This document shows positions 1 through 4,697 of a DNA stretch of 5,112 nt, piece after piece; the first letter of the stretch is position 1; every line of letters starts with the position of its first letter. This stretch comes from Elusimicrobiota bacterium (lineage in GTDB: Bacteria; Elusimicrobiota; Elusimicrobia; UBA1565; UBA9628). The notes beneath the pieces are model-generated. The model saw only the letters and a list, made by a program, of their open reading frames with translations. It had not been told where the DNA came from and did no database searches. The DNA lies in NCBI GenBank assembly GCA_023700845.1, contig JAMPYD010000184.1:1-5112 (forward strand). The letters run 5' to 3'. Position numbers and translations under genes: made by a program.

Positions 1-165
1 GCGCGCGTCGAGGACCTGCGCGCCGTCCGGCGCTTCGAGGTCCTTGCCGACCGAGAGGATGACGCGGCCCTTGATCAGGATGTCGCCGCCGGCGATCTCG
101 GTGCCGGCGTCGTCCATCGTCGCGACGCGCAGGGCGTTCTTGATCAGGAGCGGGGGGCGCATCAT
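1..165 (-). CDS. Amidohydrolase N-terminus, probably 8-oxoguanine/guanine deaminase type (partial, runs off left edge)
   Basis: Only the first 55 residues lie in the window. They read MMRPPLLIKNALRVATMD, then an EIAGGDILIKGR stretch and VGKDLEAP, ending VLDAR at the edge. This is the N-terminal beta-sandwich strand pattern of metal-dependent amidohydrolases (LLIKNA..V.TMD..G.EI.GGDILI.G.I..VG), and it most resembles the 8-oxoguanine deaminase / chlorohydrolase-like subgroup. The catalytic HxH and the other metal ligands lie beyond the edge, so substrate is unproven; guanine, cytosine or S-adenosylhomocysteine deaminases are alternatives. The start is taken at the double ATG (165 or 162), because family members begin just before LLIKN. 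An in-frame ATG at 198 would add 11 residues with AT-rich codons unlike the rest of the gene and is less likely. The gene is divergent from the urate operon, which suits a purine deaminase feeding the same pathway. No Shine-Dalgarno sequence is seen. Confidence 0.68.
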   Translation of the reverse strand, partial: MMRPPLLIKNALRVATMDDAGTEIAGGDILIKGRVILSVGKDLEAPDGAQVLDAR

Positions 166-169
166 CGCC

Positions 170-198
170 AGTCTAGCAATTAAGTAGAATTTCGTCAT
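170..198 (-). promoter_or_regulatory. Possible promoter of the leftward amidohydrolase gene, leaderless type
   Basis: On the minus strand an extended -10 (TGCTAGACT, 178-170) lies 17 nt downstream of a -35-like ATGACG (198-193), which matches TTGACA at four positions. The predicted start of transcription falls about 7 nt after the -10 box, on the double ATG at 165/162, so the mRNA would have little or no leader. This agrees with the lack of a Shine-Dalgarno sequence. The -35 element overlaps the xdhC start codon. The call comes from motif reading only. Confidence 0.35.
185..190 (+). promoter_or_regulatory. Possible -10 box of the xdhC-uraH operon, leaderless type
   Basis: TAGAAT matches the TATAAT consensus at five of six positions and ends 6 nt before the xdhC ATG at 197. 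The expected transcription start is therefore at or next to the A of the start codon. No convincing -35 hexamer is found 15-18 nt upstream, and no Shine-Dalgarno sequence precedes xdhC. The same TAG is an in-frame stop for xdhC, so the start codon cannot lie further upstream. The box sits in the only AT-rich patch near the operon start. Confidence 0.35.
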
Positions 199-985
199 GG
201 AACCGCTCGCCCTCTCGGAGCTGGCCGGGGACCTGCCGCGCCCGGGCGTGCTGTGCACGCTCGCGAAGGTCGTCGGCTCGGCGCCCCAGGCGCCCGGGGC
301 CAAGATGTGGGTGTGGGCGGACGGCTTCTCCGGGACGATCGGCGGAGGCCGGTTCGAGGCCGAGGTCCTGGCCGAGGCTCGCCGACTGCTCGACGCCTCC
401 CGCCCCGAAGCCTTCCTCAAGGAATACACTTTGTGCCGGGAGATGGGTCAGTGCTGCGGGGGCAAGGCGACGGTCTTTTTCGAGCCGTGCGGCCGCCGCA
501 AGGCGGTGCACATTTTCGGGGCGGGGCATGTCGCGCGGGCCTTGGCCTCGACGTTGGACGGTCTGGATCTCGAAGTCTGCATCTACGATTCCCGGCCGGA
601 GTGGGCCGACGCTTCGGCCTTCCCTCCCAAGGCGAAGATCCTGCGCGCGGACCCGGTCGTGCTGGCCCGAGCGGCCGGCTATGGGCCGCTCGACGCGGCC
701 TGCGTGATGACCAACGACCATGAGCTCGATTTCGCCCTCGTCGACGTTCTTCTCGACAAGCCCGTGGGGTACCTCGGATTGATCGGATCGATGCACAAGG
801 CGCGCGTGTTCCGCTCGCGCCTGCCGCCGCCGCGGCGGACTTTATGGGACGCGGCGATGCGGTGCCCGATCGGCCGGAAGATCCCGTCGAAGAATCCGAA
901 GGCCATCGCGGTCTCCGTCGCGGCCGAGCTCCTCGAGAAATGGGCGTACCGGACGCCCTCGAAGCCGGCCGCGATCAAGGCATGA
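197..985 (+). CDS. xdhC: XdhC family protein, molybdenum cofactor insertion chaperone for xanthine dehydrogenase
   Basis: In characterised systems XdhC binds molybdopterin cofactor, promotes its sulfuration and delivers it to xanthine dehydrogenase. The 262-residue protein has both family domains. The N-terminal XdhC/CoxI domain shows GSAP (27-30), GAKM (34-37), GTIGGG (46-51) and the hallmark GQCCGG (84-89). The C-terminal Rossmann-like domain shows FGAGHVARAL (107-116), YDSRPEW (130-136), MTNDHELD (171-178), GLIGS (194-198) and CPIG (223-226), followed by SKNPKAIAVSVAAELL. The usual Arg after GSxP is Gln31 here. Length is slightly short for the family but both domains are complete. ATG 197 is the only reasonable start, since an in-frame TAG lies at 185-187. 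It is the first gene of the operon and its stop overlaps the next start as ATGA. Xanthine dehydrogenase subunits are not in this window, so the partner enzyme must be encoded elsewhere. CoxI-type service to another molybdenum hydroxylase is possible but less likely beside urate genes. Confidence 0.93.
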   Translation: MEPLALSELAGDLPRPGVLCTLAKVVGSAPQAPGAKMWVWADGFSGTIGGGRFEAEVLAEARRLLDASRPEAFLKEYTLCREMGQCCGGKATVFFEPCGRRKAVHIFGAGHVARALASTLDGLDLEVCIYDSRPEWADASAFPPKAKILRADPVVLARAAGYGPLDAACVMTNDHELDFALVDVLLDKPVGYLGLIGSMHKARVFRSRLPPPRRTLWDAAMRCPIGRKIPSKNPKAIAVSVAAELLEKWAYRTPSKPAAIKA

Positions 986-1521
986 GCGGGGTCCGCGTCC
1001 GGCTCCTCGCCGCGGGCCGCGGCCGGCGCGCGGGCGGGCCCAAGGCGTGGGGCCCGTACGGCGGCAAGACCATGCTCGAGGCCCAGGTCGGCTTCCTGGC
1101 GACCGTGACCGCCCCGGAGAACGTCGACATCGCGATCCAGGCCGAATGGCTGGAGCGCTGCCGCGCCCTGTCCTCTCGCGTGAACTGGGTCGCGGCCGAT
1201 CCCGAGGGGACGGCGCTGAGCTCGCTGCAGGCGCTGCTCGCGGCTTCGCCGCGTTCACGCGGCTTCGTGATTCACGTGGACATGCCCGTGTTCGACCTGC
1301 GCGTGTGGAAGGCGCTCGAGGCCTCCGAGGGCGACGCGGTTCCGGTGCATGAGGGAAGGCGGGGGCATCCCGTCCTGCTGGGCCCCGAAACGTGGGAAGA
1401 GGTCGCGCGCCTGGACCCGGCGACGGGACGGCTCGACGAGTTCCTGCGCCGGCGGAGCGTGGCCGAGGTCGCGGTGAATACCGACGTGATCTTCGCGAAC
1501 CTCAACGAGCCGGCGAAATGA
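982..1521 (+). CDS. MobA/MocA-like nucleotidyltransferase, probable molybdenum cofactor maturation
   Basis: The family transfers a nucleotide (CMP by MocA, GMP by MobA) onto molybdopterin. The 179-residue protein starts with the nucleotide-binding signature LLAAGRGRRAGGPKAW (8-23), which matches LAAGxSxRMGxPK with Ala17 in the usual Met place. It goes on with PYGGKTMLE (25-33), the metal-binding HVDMPVF (98-104), and GRRGHPVLL (125-133). The protein stops at FANLNEPAK, where relatives usually read F-NxNTPE/D, so the C-terminus is slightly short and lacks the Thr. ATG 982 overlaps the xdhC TGA (ATGA). The AAGG just before it is too close to act as an SD, so restart after xdhC is the likely entry. 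Pairing with xdhC suggests MocA-type (MCD) cofactor synthesis for xanthine dehydrogenase, since that enzyme class commonly uses MCD or unmodified MPT. The sequence alone does not separate CTP from GTP use, so no symbol is given. Confidence 0.85.
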   Translation: MSGVRVRLLAAGRGRRAGGPKAWGPYGGKTMLEAQVGFLATVTAPENVDIAIQAEWLERCRALSSRVNWVAADPEGTALSSLQALLAASPRSRGFVIHVDMPVFDLRVWKALEASEGDAVPVHEGRRGHPVLLGPETWEEVARLDPATGRLDEFLRRRSVAEVAVNTDVIFANLNEPAK

Positions 1522-2873
1522 TCGAGCTCGCGATCCGGGGGACGCGTCTCTACACGCCCGACGGACCTCGGGCCGGGGCGATATTGATCGAGGACGGCCA
1601 TATTCGGGACATCGTCAACGGCGACGATGTCCCGAACGGAACGAACGTCAACGACGTGGGCGACCTTGCGGTGATCCCTTCTTTGGTGGACTCGCACGTT
1701 CATGTGAACGAGCCTGGGCGTACCGAATGGGAAGGGTATCTTACCGCCACGCGCGCGGCGGCGGCGGGCGGGGTGGGCACGATCATCGACATGCCTTTGA
1801 ACTGCTCTCCCGTCACCACCACCCGCAAGGCCCTGAAGCTCAAGCTCGATGCGGTCAAAGGAAAATTATCCGTCGACGCCGCGTTCTGGGGCGGAGTGGT
1901 GCCCGGGAATTTGAACGAATTACGGAGCATGGCCGAGGACGGCGTCGTGGGCTTCAAGGCCTTCCTCACGCACAGCGGCCTCGACGAATTCCCGAACGTG
2001 ACCCGCGCGGACCTCGAGGCGGCGATGCCGGTGATCGCGAGCCTGGGCCTGCCCCTGATCGTGCACGCCGAGCTGGACCCGGCCTCCGCTCCGGGCGAAG
2101 ACCCCCGCAAGTTCGCGTCCTATCTCGCCTCGCGCCCCGGGGAGATGGAGGTGCGGGCGATCCGCCTGATGATCGACCTGTGCCGTCGGACGGGCTGCCG
2201 CACGCACATCGTCCACCTCTCCTCCGCGGAGGCCTTGCCCGACATCGAGAAGGCGAAGGACGAGGGCCTGCCGTTCACCGTCGAGACCTGCCCTCATTAT
2301 CTGACCTTCGCCGACGACGGCATTCCCGACGGCGCCACGCAGTTCAAGTGCGCCCCGCCCATCCGTTCCTCCGAGAACCGCGAGCTTCTGTGGCGGGCCC
2401 TCGGCCGCGGGACGATCGATTTCGTCGTGTCCGACCACTCGCCGTGCGCTCCCGAGCTCAAGAAGTTCTCGTCGGGGGATTTCATGGCCGCGTGGGGCGG
2501 CATCGCGGGCCTGCAGTACACCTTGCCCGCGGTCTGGATGGGCGCCAAGCGCCGCGGCTTCCAGATCGAGGACGCGGCGCGCTGGACGGCGGAGCGGACC
2601 GCGGATTTCGCCGGCCTGAAGGCCAAGGGACGCATCGAGAAGGGGCGCGACGCCGACCTCGTCGTCTTCGACGATGCGGCCTTGTTCGAGGTCGGTCCCG
2701 GCGGCGTCCTGCACCGCCACAAGGTCACGGCCTACGCCGGCCTGCGCCTTCAGGGCGAGGTCGTCTCGCACTATCAGCGCGGCGCGATGATTTACGACAA
2801 GGGGGAATTCCCCGCCGGACGGCGGGGAAGAGCCCTCCTCAAAGGGAGCGAGACATGGACTTCACCCGCCTGA
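1518..2873 (+). CDS. allB: Allantoinase (allantoin to allantoate)
   Basis: Hydrolyses the hydantoin ring of allantoin to allantoate in the cytosol using a binuclear metal centre. The 451-residue length is typical of bacterial AllB. All expected ligands are visible: DSHVH (His60, His62), FKAF with the Lys147 that is carboxylated in the family, IVHAE (His183), HIVHLSS (His233) and SDHSPC (Asp306). Family motifs include NEPGRTEWEGY (64-74), HSGLDEFPN (152-160), ETCPHYL (256-262) and GGIAGLQYTLP (327-337), and the C-terminal strand RDADLVVFD completes the beta-sandwich. Residues 45-58 are somewhat unusual (DVGDLAVIPSLVD, where relatives have D-x-G-G then PG-VD). ATG 1518 overlaps the preceding TGA as ATGA and there is no clear SD. 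The first third uses more A/T-ending codons, including ATA and TTA, than the rest of the operon. The gene carries a perfect inverted repeat at 1603-1636. Dihydropyrimidinase is the nearest alternative; motif match and neighbours favour allantoinase. Confidence 0.95.
   Translation: MIELAIRGTRLYTPDGPRAGAILIEDGHIRDIVNGDDVPNGTNVNDVGDLAVIPSLVDSHVHVNEPGRTEWEGYLTATRAAAAGGVGTIIDMPLNCSPVTTTRKALKLKLDAVKGKLSVDAAFWGGVVPGNLNELRSMAEDGVVGFKAFLTHSGLDEFPNVTRADLEAAMPVIASLGLPLIVHAELDPASAPGEDPRKFASYLASRPGEMEVRAIRLMIDLCRRTGCRTHIVHLSSAEALPDIEKAKDEGLPFTVETCPHYLTFADDGIPDGATQFKCAPPIRSSENRELLWRALGRGTIDFVVSDHSPCAPELKKFSSGDFMAAWGGIAGLQYTLPAVWMGAKRRGFQIEDAARWTAERTADFAGLKAKGRIEKGRDADLVVFDDAALFEVGPGGVLHRHKVTAYAGLRLQGEVVSHYQRGAMIYDKGEFPAGRRGRALLKGSETWTSPA
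1603..1636. repeat. Perfect 14-bp inverted repeat with 6-nt loop inside allB
   Basis: Arms TTCGGGACATCGTC (1603-1616) and GACGATGTCCCGAA (1623-1636) are exact reverse complements around the loop AACGGC. They encode residues in the IRDIVNGDDVPN stretch of AllB. As RNA this would be a very stable hairpin about 85 nt into the allB reading frame. There is no T-tract after it, so a classical intrinsic terminator is unlikely. Its role is unknown. Confidence 0.85.
2808..2829. repeat. Perfect 9-bp GC-rich hairpin upstream of alc
   Basis: TTCCCCGCC (2808-2816) and GGCGGGGAA (2821-2829) pair exactly around the loop GGAC. The hairpin lies in the last codons of allB and ends about 14 nt before the alc Shine-Dalgarno. 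No run of T follows, so it is not a standard terminator. A role in mRNA stability, processing or coupling between allB and alc is possible. Confidence 0.7.
2835..2848 (+). promoter_or_regulatory. alc Shine-Dalgarno, potentially masked by a local stem
   Basis: GGGAG (2844-2848) is a good SD with 6 nt to the alc ATG at 2855. Immediately upstream CTCCT (2835-2839) can pair with it across a CAAA loop, with one G-U pair. The stem would hide the SD unless ribosomes finishing allB open it, so alc translation could depend on allB translation. The SD is seen directly; the masking is an inference from base pairing. Confidence 0.5.
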
Positions 2874-3811
2874 TCGACCTGGCGTCCGCGCGCGTCGGAG
2901 GAAAAGCCCTCGAGGCCAGCGACGAATTCTTCGCGCCGAAGGCGAACCTGCTCAAGCCGGCCGAGGCCGTCTGGCTCGCCGACAAGTACACCGCCAAGGG
3001 CAAGTGGATGGACGGCTGGGAGTCGCGCCGGAAGCGGACGCCGGGCCACGACTGGTGTATTGTTCAGCTTGGTCTGAGAGGCCTCATCAAGGGGGTCAAC
3101 ATCGACACCGCCTTCTTCACCGGGAACTTCCCTTCCCACGCGAGCCTCGACGCCCGCGACGGGAAGGGGCCGTGGACCGAGATCCTACCCAGGACCGAAT
3201 TGAAGGGCGACGCCGACAACCTGATCCCGGTGAAGACCGACGCGCCCTATGACCGCGTGCGCCTGAACATATTCCCCGACGGCGGCGTCGCGCGGCTGCG
3301 CGTCTACGGCGAGGTCGCGCCGAACTGGTCCAAGACGCCCAAGAAGGCGCTCGTGGATCTCGTCGCCGTGGAGAACGGCGGCCTGCCCCTGCTCGCCAGC
3401 GACATGCATTACTCCCACCCGCAGAATCTGATCATGCCCGGCCGGTCGAAAAACATGGGCGACGGCTGGGAGACCCGGCGCCGCCGCGGCCCGGGCTGGG
3501 ACTGGGCGATCCTGAAGCTCGGCGCGCCGGGCCAGATACGGCGGATCGAGGTGGACACGAACTTCTTCAAGGGCAACTACCCGGATTCCTGCATGATCGA
3601 GGGCGTGCACAAGCCCGGCGCGACGGGCGCCGAGCTCGCCGACGAGTTCACCCCCTGGGCCCCCGTGCTGGCGAAGACGAAGCTCTCCGCCCACAAGCGC
3701 CATTTCTTCCGGAAAGAGATTTTGCCGCACGGTCCGATCACCCACGTGCGGCTCGACATGTACCCGGACGGAGGGATCTCCCGCCTCCGCCTCATCGGAG
3801 AACGCGCATGA
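2855..3811 (+). CDS. alc: Allantoicase (allantoate to ureidoglycolate + urea)
   Basis: Allantoicase (allantoate amidinohydrolase) releases urea and ureidoglycolate from allantoate. The 318-residue protein shows the family's internal duplication of two jelly-roll-like repeats. Repeat 1 has LEASDEFFAPKANLL (19-33), KWMDGWESRRKR (50-61), GHDW (64-67), IDTAFFTGNFP (83-93) and PDGGVARLRVYGE (141-153). Repeat 2 has LLASDMHYSHPQNL (179-192), NMGDGWETRRRR (200-211), GWDW (214-217), VDTNFFKGNYP (233-243) and PDGGISRLRLIGE (304-316). ATG 2855 lies inside the end of allB (19-nt overlap) with SD GGGAG 6 nt upstream. The frame stays open far upstream through allB, but that stretch is only the shifted allB frame. 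Codons 68-75 (TGT ATT GTT CAG CTT GGT CTG AGA) form an unusual A/T-ending run. With AllB it carries out consecutive steps, and ureidoglycolate lyase for the next step is not seen. No plausible alternative family. Confidence 0.95.
   Translation: MDFTRLIDLASARVGGKALEASDEFFAPKANLLKPAEAVWLADKYTAKGKWMDGWESRRKRTPGHDWCIVQLGLRGLIKGVNIDTAFFTGNFPSHASLDARDGKGPWTEILPRTELKGDADNLIPVKTDAPYDRVRLNIFPDGGVARLRVYGEVAPNWSKTPKKALVDLVAVENGGLPLLASDMHYSHPQNLIMPGRSKNMGDGWETRRRRGPGWDWAILKLGAPGQIRRIEVDTNFFKGNYPDSCMIEGVHKPGATGAELADEFTPWAPVLAKTKLSAHKRHFFRKEILPHGPITHVRLDMYPDGGISRLRLIGERA
3785..3800 (+). promoter_or_regulatory. Shine-Dalgarno of the exported-protein gene, potentially masked
   Basis: GGAG (3797-3800) precedes the ATG at 3808 by 7 nt. 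CTCCG (3785-3789) can pair exactly with CGGAG (3796-3800) across a 6-nt loop, repeating the arrangement seen before alc. Both sequences are inside the last alc codons, so ribosomes ending alc would open the stem. The pairing is short and could be chance in such GC-rich DNA. Confidence 0.4.
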
Positions 3812-4197
3812 AAGCCATGATCGCCGCCGTGCTGCTCTTCCCCGCCGCCGCGGACGCCGCCGGCCTCGTTCCGGTCAAGGCGTGCGTGAAGTGGAGCAAG
3901 GACATCCCCGACGCCCAGGCCGCGGGCGCCGGCCTCTTCGAATCCGTGGCGCGCGTCGAGGGCCCCGGGCCGTTCCCGTCGTGCGACGTCGTCGCCGAGA
4001 CGGAGTCCTTCGGCGTGGGCTGGCTCATGCGCGCGTGGATGAAGGAAGGCGTCTATTCGCCCTGCGGCAAGCGCCTCGGCGGCTACAAGGTCCGCTACAA
4101 GGGCGACCAGTGGCAGGCGAAGATCGTCACCGGTCTTCACGATTTCATCGTGAAGAATCCAGAAATACTCGCGGCGGCGAAGGACTGCAAGCCTTGA
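3808..4197 (+). CDS. Small exported four-cysteine protein of unknown function
   Basis: I do not recognise this 129-residue protein. It opens with a clear Sec-type signal peptide: MKAM, a hydrophobic stretch IAAVLLFPAAA, and an A-x-A site (ADA, 15-17), so cleavage is likely after residue 17. There is no lipobox cysteine, so it should be soluble in the periplasm or secreted. The mature part is about 112 residues with four cysteines (26, 59, 86, 127), enough for two disulfides, and it is rich in Lys and aromatic residues (VKWSK, GWLMRAWMKEGVYSPCGKR, YKVRYKGDQWQAK). It sits between alc and uraD with an ATGA overlap upstream and a TTGA overlap downstream and has its own SD, so it is co-translated with the pathway. 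The signal peptide rules out a cytosolic ureidoglycolate lyase such as AllA, which would be the expected missing gene. A ureide- or purine-binding or envelope role is only a guess. Confidence 0.85.
   Translation: MKAMIAAVLLFPAAADAAGLVPVKACVKWSKDIPDAQAAGAGLFESVARVEGPGPFPSCDVVAETESFGVGWLMRAWMKEGVYSPCGKRLGGYKVRYKGDQWQAKIVTGLHDFIVKNPEILAAAKDCKP
4179..4196 (+). promoter_or_regulatory. Shine-Dalgarno and TTG start codon that fix the uraD start
   Basis: GAAGGA (4179-4184) lies 9 nt before TTG 4194-4196, which overlaps the previous TGA as TTGA. This mirrors the ATGA junctions elsewhere in the operon. No in-frame ATG exists near the family N-terminus, so TTG is the best start. AAGG (4180-4183) can also pair with CCTT (4192-4195), a weak stem covering both SD and start. 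Confidence 0.65.
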
Positions 4198-4697
4198 CCC
4201 TCGACGTTTTCAACGCCCTGCCCGTCGACGGCGCCCGCGGCGAGCTGCTGCGCTGCTGCGGCTGCGCGCGCTGGGCCGACGCCGTCCTCGCGGGCCGGCC
4301 GTTCCGCGACAAGGCCGCCCTGCTCGCCGCGTCGGACGCGGCGTGGGCGGCGACGGGCGAGGCGGAGTGGCGCGAGGCGTTCTCCCATCATCCGCGCATC
4401 GGCGGCAAGGACGCCCTGCGCGAGAAGTTCGCGGCGACGCGGGCCTGGGCGAAGGGGGAGCAGTCCGGCGCCGCGGCCGCGAGCGAGGCCGTGCTCGACG
4501 CGCTCGCGGCGGGCAACGCGGCGTACGAGAAGAGGTTCGGGCACATCTTCATCGTCTGCGCGACCGGAAAATCCGCCGCCGAGATGCTCGATTTGCTCAA
4601 ATCACGATTGCCGAACGACGCCGCGGCCGAGCTGCGCCTCGCGGCGGGCGAGCAGAACAAGATCACCAAGATCCGCCTGGAGAAACTGATCCCATGA
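4194..4697 (+). CDS. uraD: OHCU decarboxylase (2-oxo-4-hydroxy-4-carboxy-5-ureidoimidazoline to S-allantoin)
   Basis: Catalyses the stereospecific decarboxylation of OHCU to S-allantoin, directly after UraH and before AllB in urate breakdown. The 167-residue product has the family pattern: TLDVFNALP (2-10), LLRCCGCARWADAVLAGRPF (18-37), SHHPRIGGK (64-72) with the catalytic His66, GEQSG (88-92) with the conserved Glu89, NAAYEKRFGHIFIVCATGKS (108-127), then RLPND (138-142) and a C-terminal EQNKITKIRLEKL helix. It is all-alpha in the family and cytosolic; no peroxisomal-type tail is present. Length is normal. Translation starts at TTG 4194, supported by the SD GAAGGA and the TTGA overlap; an automatic caller requiring ATG would miss or misplace this start. 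Its stop overlaps uraH as ATGA. Function is assigned with high confidence from motifs and context. Confidence 0.93.
   Translation: MTLDVFNALPVDGARGELLRCCGCARWADAVLAGRPFRDKAALLAASDAAWAATGEAEWREAFSHHPRIGGKDALREKFAATRAWAKGEQSGAAAASEAVLDALAAGNAAYEKRFGHIFIVCATGKSAAEMLDLLKSRLPNDAAAELRLAAGEQNKITKIRLEKLIP

Noticed and set aside
70..149. An 11-bp direct repeat CTTGATCAGGA at 70-80 and 139-149
   Set aside because: Both copies encode the L/I-L-I-K strand motif that occurs twice in the amidohydrolase N-terminus, so protein similarity explains it.
1035..1056. A 7-bp stem CGGGCCC / GGGCCCG in the nucleotidyltransferase gene
   Set aside because: Short, made only of G and C, and within the conserved GGPKAWGPYG coding stretch. 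It is expected by chance in this composition.
1697..1710. Near-palindrome CGTTCA-TG-TGAACG in allB as an operator
   Set aside because: It encodes the conserved metal-binding HVHVNE segment, so the symmetry follows from the required codons.
1920..2771. A 283-codon minus-strand open frame opposite allB
   Set aside because: It lies wholly antisense to allB, which has all catalytic motifs. Its composition is the Arg/Gly/Ala-rich type produced by high-GC antisense frames, with no recognisable domain.
1727..2854. A long upstream in-frame extension of alc that would make a 694-residue protein
   Set aside because: The added part is the shifted frame of allB, very Arg-rich with no domain. The alc ATG at 2855 has a good SD and fits the family N-terminus.
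3808..4197. The small gene as a ureidoglycolate lyase filling the pathway gap
   Set aside because: It has a signal peptide and four cysteines and shows no similarity to the AllA cupin pattern, so position alone does not support the assignment.
4236..4272. CTGC-rich repetitive stretch near the start of uraD
   Set aside because: It encodes the conserved LLRCCGCARW family motif and is not a true tandem repeat.
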